Below are positions 8,736-16,790 of a stretch of DNA of 64,000 bases, piece by piece. Made by a program: the position numbers and the translations under genes. Within the stretch, counting starts at the first letter, position 1, and each line of letters starts with the position of its first letter. The notes below the pieces were generated by a model that did not search any database, was not told where the DNA came from, and saw nothing but the letters and a program-made list of their open reading frames with translations. The DNA is taken from assembly GCA_964437415.1 (NCBI GenBank), contig CAYTGN010000009.1, positions 53,300-117,299 on the forward strand. Direction: 5' to 3'. Origin of the DNA: CADEDV01 sp964437415 (GTDB lineage Bacteria; Bacteroidota; Bacteroidia; Chitinophagales; Chitinophagaceae).

Positions 8736-9248
8736 TTACACCTGCGGAGAACCGTTCTCCGGCACTTCTTCATTTGTATTGCTCTGAGCCACCGGTTCTG
8801 AACTGACCGGTTCACCCAATACGACTGTTTCAGCCGGTTCGGGCTGGTAATATACCGGGGCGGGTTCGGGCTTGCTCACCGGGACAGGAGCCGGTTTTGG
8901 CGCAGGAGCTTTTTTAGGCGCTGGTTTCCTTGCAACAACTTTTTTAGCCGCTGGTTTTTTCTTCGCAGCCTGCCTGCCGGCAGGCACGGCTTTTTTCACC
9001 ACTTTCCTCGGTGCTTTACGCTTTGCAACTCTCTTCTTTGCCACTTTCTTCGTCGCTTTACGTTTAGCAACTTTTTTAGCCGCCTTTTTCTTTACTGCTT
9101 TTCTTTTGGCAACTACTTTCTTCACTTTCGATTTAGTAGCTTTTTTCGATGCCTTTTTCCTTGGAGCCGCTTTTCTTTTTACAGCTTTTTTCACTGCTTT
9201 CTTTGCGGGTTTTTTCCGGGCTGCTTTTGCTTTTTTGCGGGAAGCCAT
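8736..9248 (-). CDS. Histone H1-like Lys/Ala-rich protein with Pro/Glu tail
   Basis: A 170-residue protein. Residues 1 to about 115 are almost only Lys, Ala, Arg and Val in AKKxA-type repeats (KKAVKKAVKRKAAPRKK), like the C-terminal tail of histone H1 and bacterial H1-like or AlgP-like proteins. Residues about 115-170 switch to a Pro/Glu/Val-rich acidic tail (APKPAPVPVSKPEPAPVYYQPEP). It presumably binds DNA or RNA in the nucleoid; the acidic tail may restrain this. In the middle, VPAGRQA breaks the repeat pattern and is encoded by a palindrome (8971-8986) also found between genes. Low-complexity repeats make homology assignment weak. Confidence 0.75.
   Translation of the reverse strand: MASRKKAKAARKKPAKKAVKKAVKRKAAPRKKASKKATKSKVKKVVAKRKAVKKKAAKKVAKRKATKKVAKKRVAKRKAPRKVVKKAVPAGRQAAKKKPAAKKVVARKPAPKKAPAPKPAPVPVSKPEPAPVYYQPEPAETVVLGEPVSSEPVAQSNTNEEVPENGSPQV
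8971..8986. repeat. TGCCTGCCGGCAGGCA palindrome inside the H1-like gene
   Basis: A perfect 16-base palindrome, encoding PAGRQA in a run of Lys/Ala codons. Near-identical copies are between genes at 46219-46238 and inside pntA at 47445-47465. Confidence 0.8.
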
Positions 9249-9549
9249 ACAATAAAGGTTTGAAGGTTTTTAAATGGTAGAAGTTGTTTTTTTTACAGGG
9301 AACTGAAATTACAATCATTAATGGCTATCAACCAAATTTAATTGCCGGTTTTAGGTTTCTTTTTTGTTGTTGCAGCGTCGGACTGAACTTATGCACATAT
9401 ACGCAGCCCTGGTGTAGGAGAAAGGGGCTATTCCTAAATTCATGCTGCCGGTTTCCCAGACAAAGGCAACCGCTTATCCCAAAAGGGTTGATGCATTCTT
9501 CCTGGCAATCTAACTTCAGTTTTCATCATTAACTGAAAATCATCCTGTC
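9249..9549. other. Divergent intergenic region, 301 bases
   Basis: This separates the H1-like gene (minus) from the YVTN gene (plus). It is T-rich near 9285-9295 and 9355-9370. I see no exact TAnnTTTG box, no hairpin with a T tract and no convincing small gene. Confidence 0.6.
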
Positions 9550-10587
9550 ATGCCAAAAAGGAAATTAATTACAACAATCGGGTTGCTGGTATTCATTGCG
9601 TCTGTCGTTTCGGCACAAGCTCCGGGATCATTACTGGCGGTCAACAAGGCAGATAACAGTGTTTCATTGATTGATCTTTCCTCCGGTAAAGAAGTTGTAG
9701 CATTAAAGACAGGCATTGGCCCGCATGAAGTGGCTTCTTCATTTGACGGGAAGACCGCAGTGGTTTGCAACTATGGGGATAAAACACCTAACAACAGTCT
9801 TTCTGTTATTGACATGATAACAAAAGCGGTAACAAAAGTTATTGACCTGGGAACTTACCTGCGGCCGCATGGCATTGAATTTATCAATAACAGCGAAGCA
9901 TTAGTGACAAGTGAAGCAACACAAACTCTCATTAAAGTAAATATTGAAACCGGCGCAGTGGAAGAAGTGGTAAAAACAGGCCAGCCAGGCAGCCATATGG
10001 TGGCTTATTGCCGTAAGGATGGAAAAGCTTATGTGGCAAACATACCTGCAGGTACAGTGAGCCAGGTGGATGTGAAAGAAAAGAAACTGCTTAATACAAT
10101 ACAACTGAAGAAAGGAGTGGAGGGGCTTGATGTTTCACCCGATGGTAAAGAGTTGTGGGTGGCTAACCGGGATGATAGTTCGGTAACAGTAGTAAACACA
10201 GCCACACTGGAAAAACTGGCCGTCTTGCCCGCCCACCAGGTTGCATTCCGGGTAAAGTTTTTACCAGATGGAAGCCATGTGGTGGTTTCAAACGGCATGT
10301 CGGGCAATTTGAGTGTTTATAATGCGAAGGGAAAAAAATGGATAAAGGATATTAATTTCTTCGATCTTGATCTTGGTGTTGACAAGATCGGCACGGTAAA
10401 CAATGCAGAAAACCCTCCGGTACCTGTCGGCATTGCCATACATGCCAATAGCAAGTTTGTGTATGTCGCCAACGCCAATTATGGACTGGTGGCAGTAGTT
10501 GATACAAAAACATGGACGGTGGTAAAAAGTATTAAAGTAGGTAAGGGGCCCGATGGATTGTACTATTCGGCTATGAGAATAGGCTGA
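9550..10587 (+). CDS. Secreted YVTN-type beta-propeller protein
   Basis: A 345-residue protein with signal peptide MPKRKLITTIGLLVFIASVVSAQ. The mature part has about seven repeats of about 42 residues with the YVTN/YncE pattern: NKADNSVSLIDLSSGKEV, LSVIDMITKAVTKV, VAYCRKDGKAYVANIPAGTV, GLDVSPDGKELWVANRDDSSVTVV and KFVYVANANYGLVAVVDTKTW. Such propellers bind proteins, DNA or metals in the periplasm; no catalytic motif is visible, so function is open. The gene is monocistronic by context. Confidence 0.85.
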   Translation: MPKRKLITTIGLLVFIASVVSAQAPGSLLAVNKADNSVSLIDLSSGKEVVALKTGIGPHEVASSFDGKTAVVCNYGDKTPNNSLSVIDMITKAVTKVIDLGTYLRPHGIEFINNSEALVTSEATQTLIKVNIETGAVEEVVKTGQPGSHMVAYCRKDGKAYVANIPAGTVSQVDVKEKKLLNTIQLKKGVEGLDVSPDGKELWVANRDDSSVTVVNTATLEKLAVLPAHQVAFRVKFLPDGSHVVVSNGMSGNLSVYNAKGKKWIKDINFFDLDLGVDKIGTVNNAENPPVPVGIAIHANSKFVYVANANYGLVAVVDTKTWTVVKSIKVGKGPDGLYYSAMRIG

Positions 10588-10666
10588 TGAACAACTACGG
10601 TGTTGGTATTTTTCCGAAAGCTGAAAATTAACCCCTTCACTCCCTTTTTTTTCTCCGATTTTCCCC

Positions 10667-10674
10667 TACCTTTG
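10667..10674 (+). promoter_or_regulatory. Promoter -7 box of fusA
   Basis: TACCTTTG is an exact match to TAnnTTTG and is followed by CGCC. The -33 area (10644-10653) is a T run rather than a clean TTTG. It lies 264 bases before the fusA start. Confidence 0.65.
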
Positions 10675-10780
10675 CGCCGCCATTAGGTAAGGTCACAGGA
10701 GGGTAGAGTTAATGCGGTCACAGGATCTTGCTTCAAGTGGCAGTTTATGAGAGTCTGATCTGCACACATACAAACCCCAA

Positions 10781-10796
10781 TCCGCCAGCTGGCGGA
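10781..10796. repeat. TCCGCCAGCTGGCGGA palindrome
   Basis: A perfect 16-base palindrome in the fusA leader. A degenerate copy, TCCGCCAGGCGGCGGA, lies at 14821-14836 between rpsJ and rplC. Confidence 0.75.
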
Positions 10797-10937
10797 GAAT
10801 GCTACGGGGATGCCTTTAGGCGATTGGTCATTAGAATTACTGTAGTTGAACGGAGCGTCGCAAGGGACGATGACCAGGGAACAAAAGACGGCAAAATCAA
10901 AAATCTAAATTCAAAAATCAAAAATTAAACAATAGTC

Positions 10938-13082
10938 ATGGCTGACTTGAAATTTCAGAGAAACTTTGGTATCGCGGCTCACATTGACGCCGGTAAGACC
11001 ACCACAACGGAACGTATCCTCCGCTACACCGGTATGATCCACCGCATTGGTGAGGTGCATGATGGCGCCGCCACCACCGACTGGATGGAGCAGGAAAAAG
11101 AAAGAGGTATCACCATCACCTCTGCTGCCGTTAGCTGCCAGTGGAATTTCCCGACAGTATTAGGTAAAGCAACTGCCGATACAAAAAAATATTCTTTCAA
11201 TATCATTGATACTCCCGGCCACGTTGACTTCACCGTGGAAGTAGAACGTTCCATGCGGGTGCTCGATGGCCTGATCGCTTTGTTTTCAGCCGTTGATGGC
11301 GTAGAGCCGCAATCTGAAACAGTTTGGCGCCAGGCCAACCGTTATGGTGTTCCCCGTATCGGTTTCGTAAATAAAATGGACCGTGCCGGTGCTGACTTCT
11401 TAAATGTGGTAAAGCAGGTAAAAGAAATGCTCGGTTCCAAAGCTGTTCCGCTGCAGTTGCCGATCGGTGCCGAAGATGATTTCAAAGGCGTGGTGGACCT
11501 CATCAAGATGAAAGGTATCATCTGGCACATGGAAACAGAAGGAATGACATTTGATGAAATTGATGTTCCTGCCGATATGCTGGAAGAAGCCCAGGAGTGG
11601 AGAGCCAGCCTGGTGGAAGCCGTGGCAGAATATGATGATAAACTGATGGAGAAATTCTTTGATGATCCCAACAGCATCACAGAAGATGAAATGCATGAAG
11701 CCATCCGCAAGGCTACGATCGATCTTTCCATCGTGCCGATGATGTGCGGTTCTTCATTCAAGAATAAAGGGGTGCAGACAGCGCTGGATGGGGTTTGCCG
11801 TTACCTGCCTTCGCCGGTGGATATTCCCGATACAGAAGGTACCAATCCTGATACCGGTGAAAAGATCACCCGTAAAGCTGATCCGAAAGAGCCGTTCGCT
11901 GCATTGGCCTTTAAGATCATGACCGATCCCTTCGTTGGTCGGTTGGCGTTCTTCCGTGTATATTCCGGTCACCTCGATGCGGGTTCTTATGTATTGAATG
12001 TAAGAAGCGGTAAAAAAGAAAGGATCAGCCGGATCATGAAAATGTTTGCCAACAAACAAAACCCGATTGATTTTATCGAAGCTGGTGATATCGGCGCTGC
12101 CGTTGGTTTCAAAGAGATCAAAACCGGTGATACGCTTTGTCATGAAGATCACCCGATCACTTTGGAGAATATGTTCATACCTGAGCCGGTTATCGCTATT
12201 GCGGTGGAGCCGAAAACACAGGCTGACGTGGATAAGATGGGTATGGCCATTGCCAAACTTGTGGAAGAAGATCCAACACTGCGTGTAAATACAGATGAAG
12301 ATACCGGTCAGACCATCCTTCGTGGAATGGGTGAACTCCACCTTGAGATCATCATTGACCGTATGCGTCGTGAATTTAAAGTGGAAGTGAACCAGGGTGC
12401 GCCGCAGGTGGCCTATAAAGAAGCATTCACAGCTACTATTGAACACCGTGAGACACTGAAAAAACAAACCGGTGGTCGTGGTAAGTTTGCCGACATCCAG
12501 TTCAGCATTGGTCCTGTTGATGCAGAATGGCAGACAGAAAACCCTGACAAGCATTACCAGTTCGAGAATGATCTTTTTGGCGGATCTATCCCCCGTGAGT
12601 TTGTTCCGGCTATTCAGAAAGGTTTTGAGCAATCAATGACCACAGGTGTATTGGCCAATTATCCTGTTGCCAATATGAAGATCCGTGTGTTTGACGGAAG
12701 CTTCCACGCTGTTGACTCTGATTCCATGTCGTTTGAGCTTTGTGCCAAGCAAGGTTTCCGGGAAGCAGCAAGAAAAGCAAAACCGGTTTTGCTGGAACCG
12801 ATCATGAAAGTGGAAGTAATCACACCTGCCCAATACATGGGAGATGTGACTGGTGACCTGAACCGTCGCCGTGCCATCCTCGAAGGTATGGACAACCGTG
12901 CCGGTGCTGAAGTGATCAAGGCCAAAGTTCCGCTGAGTGAAATGTTTGGTTATGTTACCCAGCTTCGTTCACTGTCATCCGGCCGTGCATCTTCTACAAT
13001 GGAGTTCTCTCACTATTCTCCTGCACCGAACAATATCGCTGAAGAAGTGATTGCGAAAGTGAAAGGAAAGGTGAGTGCATAA
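10938..13082 (+). CDS. fusA: Translation elongation factor G
   Basis: A 714-residue GTPase that drives ribosomal translocation and takes part in ribosome recycling. The P-loop AHIDAGKTTTTERIL is near residues 14-28, DTPGHVDF is the G3 motif and NKMDRAG the G4 motif. The C-terminal domain IV/V ends with the usual FGYVTQLRSLSSGRASSTMEFSHY. Its length suits canonical EF-G. The neighbouring rpsL and rpsG genes of the classical str operon are absent; fusA stands alone with its own promoter and terminator. Confidence 0.98.
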   Translation: MADLKFQRNFGIAAHIDAGKTTTTERILRYTGMIHRIGEVHDGAATTDWMEQEKERGITITSAAVSCQWNFPTVLGKATADTKKYSFNIIDTPGHVDFTVEVERSMRVLDGLIALFSAVDGVEPQSETVWRQANRYGVPRIGFVNKMDRAGADFLNVVKQVKEMLGSKAVPLQLPIGAEDDFKGVVDLIKMKGIIWHMETEGMTFDEIDVPADMLEEAQEWRASLVEAVAEYDDKLMEKFFDDPNSITEDEMHEAIRKATIDLSIVPMMCGSSFKNKGVQTALDGVCRYLPSPVDIPDTEGTNPDTGEKITRKADPKEPFAALAFKIMTDPFVGRLAFFRVYSGHLDAGSYVLNVRSGKKERISRIMKMFANKQNPIDFIEAGDIGAAVGFKEIKTGDTLCHEDHPITLENMFIPEPVIAIAVEPKTQADVDKMGMAIAKLVEEDPTLRVNTDEDTGQTILRGMGELHLEIIIDRMRREFKVEVNQGAPQVAYKEAFTATIEHRETLKKQTGGRGKFADIQFSIGPVDAEWQTENPDKHYQFENDLFGGSIPREFVPAIQKGFEQSMTTGVLANYPVANMKIRVFDGSFHAVDSDSMSFELCAKQGFREAARKAKPVLLEPIMKVEVITPAQYMGDVTGDLNRRRAILEGMDNRAGAEVIKAKVPLSEMFGYVTQLRSLSSGRASSTMEFSHYSPAPNNIAEEVIAKVKGKVSA

Positions 13083-13112
13083 TCTGGCCTTATCAGACTT
13101 ACATATAGATAG

Positions 13113-13147
13113 AATGCCGCCCGATATTTCAGGGCGGCATTTTTGTT
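13113..13147 (+). terminator. fusA terminator
   Basis: AATGCCGCCC (13113-13122) pairs perfectly with GGGCGGCATT (13132-13141) across a 9-base loop and is followed by TTTG. It begins 31 bases after the fusA stop. Confidence 0.88.
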
Positions 13148-13331
13148 TCCGGCCGATTGATACGGCTCAACAATTTTCTGTTTTAAGTGGCTTGTTTTAG
13201 CAAGGGGCACTGTTTATACCTGACTGGCATTGTATTTGTTAAATTTAACAGCGGAATTCACTCCGTCTTTAAGATGCCAATATTATTAAGGCCCTGAGCT
13301 AACGTATGAAAAACACAATGTTCTATGCAGG

Positions 13332-14234
13332 TTAAGGACTCAGCAATGAGTCCTTACTTTTTAAGGGGTCTTTGAAAACATATCGCATTCCAAATGCAGA
13401 AGTGACAAGGGTGATGAGATAGAAGAGCAAACTAATGATCACAGAACTTTCCTGCAGCAATCCAAAATAAACGGAGCCTTCCAGGAAAACCACTTCCCTG
13501 ATGCCCAACCCGCCAATTGTCAAGGGTAACACTGAAACAACAGACGATAACAGGAAAATAAATATGTATTCAGTGGTATGTGCAGGTATGCCCAATCCAA
13601 TCATGATAAAATAAACACAGATAACCTGGGCCGCCTGAACAGCAATGCCCAGCAGCAGGGTGGGGGCGAAACTGCGTGTAAAATCTTTGAAAAAAGAACG
13701 GATAACAAAATATAAGACGGCCACCGCCAGCAGCGATCCGGCCACAAGAATCACAGCATACAGCTTTTCTTTGAGCACAATAAGACCATAAGCAGCAAGG
13801 ATCAATCCCAGCCCCGCCAGCCCGCTGAAACGGTCAAGCAACACTGCTGCTGTGGTTTTTTTATACGGCACATTGTATTTTTTGGTCAGCAGCACCACTT
13901 TGTAGGCATCACCACTGATGGAGCCCGGCAAAAACAGGTTATAAAACATTCCCAGCCAGTACAATTTCATGTTCTGCAACCGGGGCAGGTGAATGTTGAT
14001 GTTTTTGAAATAGATATTCAGCCTGAAGGCGGAAAGGAACTTGGAAATGATGAATGCAAACAGCGCCATCAAAAGCAATGACCAGTTGGCCTTTGAGAGA
14101 GCGGCACCGGCTTTGGCAAAATCAATTTTCCCGGAAACATACCAAAGACAGGCGATGGTTAAAGCTATTTTGAGCAACAGCTTCAGCCAACCCGGCAATT
14201 TGTTCCTGGGTTTTTCTGGTTGTTCAGTAGTCAT
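13332..14234 (-). CDS. Lysylphosphatidylglycerol synthase TM-region / flippase-like membrane protein
   Basis: A 300-residue protein with about eight hydrophobic segments, for example LLLKIALTIACLWYVSG, WSLLLMALFAFIISKFLSAF and SVISLLFYLITLVTSAFGM. The segment MKLYWLGMFYNLFLPGSISGDAYKVVLL and the later PLTIGGLGIREVVFL are characteristic of the UPF0104/YbhN family. Members are inner-membrane proteins related to the flippase half of MprF and are thought to move lipids. There is no aminoacyl-transferase half, so lysyl-lipid synthesis is not expected. It lies in reverse between fusA and rpsJ, breaking the usual str-S10 order. Confidence 0.85.
   Translation of the reverse strand: MTTEQPEKPRNKLPGWLKLLLKIALTIACLWYVSGKIDFAKAGAALSKANWSLLLMALFAFIISKFLSAFRLNIYFKNINIHLPRLQNMKLYWLGMFYNLFLPGSISGDAYKVVLLTKKYNVPYKKTTAAVLLDRFSGLAGLGLILAAYGLIVLKEKLYAVILVAGSLLAVAVLYFVIRSFFKDFTRSFAPTLLLGIAVQAAQVICVYFIMIGLGIPAHTTEYIFIFLLSSVVSVLPLTIGGLGIREVVFLEGSVYFGLLQESSVIISLLFYLITLVTSAFGMRYVFKDPLKSKDSLLSP
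13333..13356. terminator. Hairpin overlapping the last codons of the flippase-like gene
   Basis: TAAGGACTCA (13333-13342) pairs perfectly with TGAGTCCTTA (13347-13356) around GCAA. It includes the stop codon of the minus-strand gene. On the plus strand it is followed by CTTTTT, so it may end plus-strand read-through from fusA; on the minus strand it lacks a T tract. Confidence 0.5.
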
Positions 14235-14380
14235 TTATTGGTAATGGAATGCAAAGAAAGCAAAATAGAGTCTAAGTTTACTGACAATCATATATTTAGC
14301 TGCAATATCCCTACGCCATCAAAGTGGGCAAAGGGGTTTTGATGAGTTTCTCCACAGCCTATAAAATTCTTTACCAACTA

Positions 14381-14412
14381 TTTGGAAGGAATAACCCACA
14401 ACCCTACCTTTG
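14381..14412 (+). promoter_or_regulatory. Promoter of the S10 ribosomal operon
   Basis: TTTG (14381-14384), 20 bases, then TACCTTTG (14405-14412) gives a full match to the Bacteroidota TTTG-N19/20-TAnnTTTG promoter. The rpsJ start codon is 30 bases further, leaving a leader of about 24 bases. Confidence 0.8.
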
Positions 14413-14442
14413 CACTCCCAAAAGAAAATTGGGATTTTACAC

Positions 14443-14748
14443 ATGTCTCAGCGAATCAGAATCAAATTACAGTCTTACGATCACAACCTGGTGGATAAAT
14501 CTGCTGAAAAGATCGTAAAAACAGTTCGCAGCACCGGCGCTGTAGTTACAGGACCTATTCCCCTGCCTACACGCAGAAAGATCTTTACTGTACTGCGTTC
14601 GCCACACGTAAACAAGAAAAGTCGTGAACAATTTCAGTTGGCTACACATAAGCGGTTGCTGGATATTTACACTTCGAGTTCAAGGACCGTGGATGCGCTG
14701 AGCAAACTGGATCTGCCAAGTGGTGTAGAAGTTGAGATAAAAGCGTAA
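14443..14748 (+). CDS. rpsJ: 30S ribosomal protein S10
   Basis: A 101-residue protein from MSQRIRIKLQSYDHNLVDKSAEKIV to VEVEIKA, the complete S10 (NusE) family. The conserved GPIPLPTRRKIFTVLRSPHVNKKSREQF is present. An in-frame ATG lies 33 bases upstream (14410) but falls inside the -7 box, so 14443 is the true start. S10 also joins NusB in antitermination. It is the first gene of the S10-spc cluster; 278 bases with repeat remnants follow before rplC. Confidence 0.97.
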   Translation: MSQRIRIKLQSYDHNLVDKSAEKIVKTVRSTGAVVTGPIPLPTRRKIFTVLRSPHVNKKSREQFQLATHKRLLDIYTSSSRTVDALSKLDLPSGVEVEIKA

Positions 14749-14820
14749 CATAATACGCATCAGCAGAGAGGCATAGCCTTATTAGTTCTTATAAATCAAA
14801 AAATTTTCATCTCTCAATTC

Positions 14821-14836
14821 TCCGCCAGGCGGCGGA
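14821..14836. repeat. Degenerate TCCGCC...GGCGGA palindrome in the rpsJ-rplC spacer
   Basis: TCCGCCAGGCGGCGGA is a near copy of 10781-10796. Further along the same spacer, ACCCTTCGCCTTGCTCACGG (from 14940) is a degenerate copy of the word at 21928-21947. The 278-base spacer holds no recognisable gene. Confidence 0.55.
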
Positions 14837-15026
14837 GGAGAAAAGAGCTCTGATCTTAAACATAAAACAAGCCATTCAGGGTTTGTTTATCGCCGGTACT
14901 TCCCCAGAAAGGAAAAGGTCGGTGACTAAACGGGGATTGACCCTTCGCCTTGCTCACGGTGACAATTAATGTCAACTGGAGCGGTCAAGAATGTCCCAAT
15001 AATCCTGCAGGCACAAATTGTAAAAC

Positions 15027-15644
15027 ATGAAAGGTATTATTGGGAAAAAAATTGGGATGACCAGCGTCTTCGATCCCTCGGGCAAACAAACCGCCTGTAC
15101 GATCATTGAGGCGGGTCCCTGTGTAGTTACCCAGGTTAAAACAAAAGAAACCGACGGGTACAGTGCTCTCCAGCTCTCTTTCGGCGACAAGAAAGAAAAA
15201 CATGCTACCCTGGCAGAAAAGAACCACTTCGCCAAAGCTTCTGCATCTCCCAAAAAATTCTCCAAAGAATTCCGCAATTTCTCAATCGAAAAAAATATTG
15301 GTGAAACCATTACTGTTGACATTTTCGCTGAAGGCGATAATGTTGAAGTAGTAGGTACCACGAAAGGAAAAGGTTTCCAGGGTGTTGTGAAACGCCATGG
15401 TTTCCACGGCGTAGGTCAGCAATCTCACGGTCAGCACGACCGCCAGAGAGCTCCGGGTTCACTCGGTAACTCATCTGATGCGAGCCGTGTAATGAAAGGT
15501 ATGAAAATGGCCGGCCGCACAGGGACCGATCGTGTGAAACTGAAAGGATTGAAAGTGATGAAAGTATTTCCTGACAAAAATTATATCCTGATCAGCGGAT
15601 CTGTACCGGGTCATAACGGTTCAATTGTTTTAATTCAAAAGTAA
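15027..15644 (+). CDS. rplC: 50S ribosomal protein L3
   Basis: 205 residues starting MKGIIGKKIGMTSVFDPSGK, the universal L3 start. The extended loop that reaches the peptidyl-transferase centre is visible as HGFHGVGQQSHGQHDRQRAPGSLG. This includes the Gln that is the methylation site in enterobacteria. The length matches bacterial L3. A degenerate CCCGAT...ATCGGG repeat follows its stop codon. Confidence 0.97.
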   Translation: MKGIIGKKIGMTSVFDPSGKQTACTIIEAGPCVVTQVKTKETDGYSALQLSFGDKKEKHATLAEKNHFAKASASPKKFSKEFRNFSIEKNIGETITVDIFAEGDNVEVVGTTKGKGFQGVVKRHGFHGVGQQSHGQHDRQRAPGSLGNSSDASRVMKGMKMAGRTGTDRVKLKGLKVMKVFPDKNYILISGSVPGHNGSIVLIQK

Positions 15645-15651
15645 TCCTTCG

Positions 15652-15669
15652 TCCCGATGGATATCGGGA
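15652..15669. repeat. TCCCGAT-GGAT-ATCGGGA repeat between rplC and rplD
   Basis: Imperfect palindrome of the CCGATAGCTATCGG class (compare 29587-29604 and 60297-60318). A decayed copy lies after rplD near 16332-16360. It forms a 7-base-pair hairpin within the operon. Confidence 0.6.
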
Positions 15670-15695
15670 TCAGGGTGACAGCAAAACGAATAAAA

Positions 15696-16328
15696 ATGCA
15701 ACTCGAAGTTTTAAATAGTAAGGGAAAGAAGACAGGCAGAACGGTTGAACTGCCCGAAGATATTTTCGGTGCTGAACCTAACAACCATGTTATTTACCTG
15801 GCTGTAAAACAATACCTCGCCGCACAGCGTCAGGGCACACACAAAGTGAAGACCCGTGCAGAAGTGAAAGGCGCCAGCCGCAAACTGCACCGCCAGAAAG
15901 GTACAGGTGGAAGCCGTAAGGGTAACATCCGTAACCCGCTTTACAAGGGTGGTGGTACGATCTTCGGCCCCAAGCCCCATAGCTATGATATCAAACTGAA
16001 CAGGAAAGTGAAGGACCTGGCAAAAATCTCTGCTCTCTCTTACAAGGCAAAAGACAATGCGATTGTGGTGGTAGAGGATATTACGCTGGATGCACCCAAA
16101 ACAAAAACATTCGTTGACATCCTGGGCAACCTGAAAGTGGCTGATAAAAAAGTGATGTTCATTCAGCCGGAATACAACGATAACGTAGAGTTGTCTTTGC
16201 GTAATGTGCCGTATGTGCTGGGTACGCTGCTTAGTGATATCAACACATATGATATTGTAAACTCAGAAGTGCTGGTGCTGACAGAGAGTGCAGCAAAAAT
16301 TTTTGCAGAAGACGATGCGGAAGCATAA
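15696..16328 (+). CDS. rplD: 50S ribosomal protein L4
   Basis: The start was placed at MQLEVLNSKGKKTGRTVELP. An upstream in-frame ATG at 15657 would add 13 residues encoded by the repeat and is unlikely. The 210-residue protein has the L4 loop KGASRKLHRQKGTGGSRKGNIRNPLYKGGG split here only by description; it lines the exit tunnel. L4 often autoregulates S10 operons in enterobacteria; no equivalent leader structure was recognised here. Confidence 0.96.
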   Translation: MQLEVLNSKGKKTGRTVELPEDIFGAEPNNHVIYLAVKQYLAAQRQGTHKVKTRAEVKGASRKLHRQKGTGGSRKGNIRNPLYKGGGTIFGPKPHSYDIKLNRKVKDLAKISALSYKAKDNAIVVVEDITLDAPKTKTFVDILGNLKVADKKVMFIQPEYNDNVELSLRNVPYVLGTLLSDINTYDIVNSEVLVLTESAAKIFAEDDAEA

Positions 16329-16404
16329 TTATCCTTCGTTCTGAATATTATCGGGATCAGGGCGGCAAGGGAACATATTTGAATGATAAATTAAAAAGAA
16401 GGAA

Positions 16405-16704
16405 ATGAAACTTTCTGAAGTATTGATAAAACCCATTTTGACAGAAAAAGCAAATGCGCAGCAGGAGAAACTCCGCCGCTATGCTTTCAAAGTGGCAAGA
16501 AAGGCTAACAAACTGGAGATCAAAAAAGCGATCGAAAGTTTTTACGGGGTAACAGTTACTGGTGTGAACACATCGGTGACACCTGCTAAAAGCAAGAGCC
16601 GCTACACCAAAGCCGGTGTTATCTCTGGTCGCAAGCAGGCTTATAAAAAGGCCTTTGTAACAGTGGCCGAAGGGGAGGCCATAGACCTGTATTCAAACAT
16701 CTAA
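16405..16704 (+). CDS. rplW: 50S ribosomal protein L23
   Basis: 99 residues, MKLSEVLIKPILTEKANAQQ, with the family's typical PILTEK motif and KANKLEIKKAIESFYGV. L23 sits at the tunnel exit and docks trigger factor and SRP. A short hairpin (TTTCTCC...GGAGAAA, 16712-16729) of the gene-spacer repeat type lies between it and rplB. Confidence 0.97.
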   Translation: MKLSEVLIKPILTEKANAQQEKLRRYAFKVARKANKLEIKKAIESFYGVTVTGVNTSVTPAKSKSRYTKAGVISGRKQAYKKAFVTVAEGEAIDLYSNI

Positions 16705-16790
16705 GGGTTCCTTTCTCCTGCGGGAGAAACAGAATGGCAATCAACCGCCGCGAAGTGTTGGAATTTGAAAAAATTAATTGAAGAACGAAA

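Larger units (their letters stand above)
10588..10937. other. Long leader and repeat region upstream of fusA, 350 bases
   Basis: This holds the fusA promoter (10667-10674) and then an unusually long transcribed leader of about 260 bases. The leader contains two copies of GGTCACAGGA (10691-10700 and 10716-10725), the palindrome TCCGCCAGCTGGCGGA (10781-10796), a degenerate GAACGGAGCGTCGCAAGGGA word and an A-rich tract of repeated AAAATC words (10893-10930) just before the start codon. No conserved small gene is visible. Confidence 0.6.

Noticed and set aside
8872..9255. 127-codon Phe/Ala-rich frame opposite the H1-like gene
   Set aside because: It is the mirror of Lys/Ala codons (TTT/GCC) and would be an unlikely hydrophobic repeat; the sense frame has a start and terminator.
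11754..12632. Long open frame (292 codons) antisense to fusA
   Set aside because: It lies entirely within fusA on the other strand, has a Cys/His/Phe-rich composition typical of a shadow frame and no recognisable family.
14749..15026. Possible tRNA or small RNA between rpsJ and rplC
   Set aside because: No cloverleaf or TTCGA/TTCAA T-loop arrangement with an acceptor stem was found; region is repeat debris.
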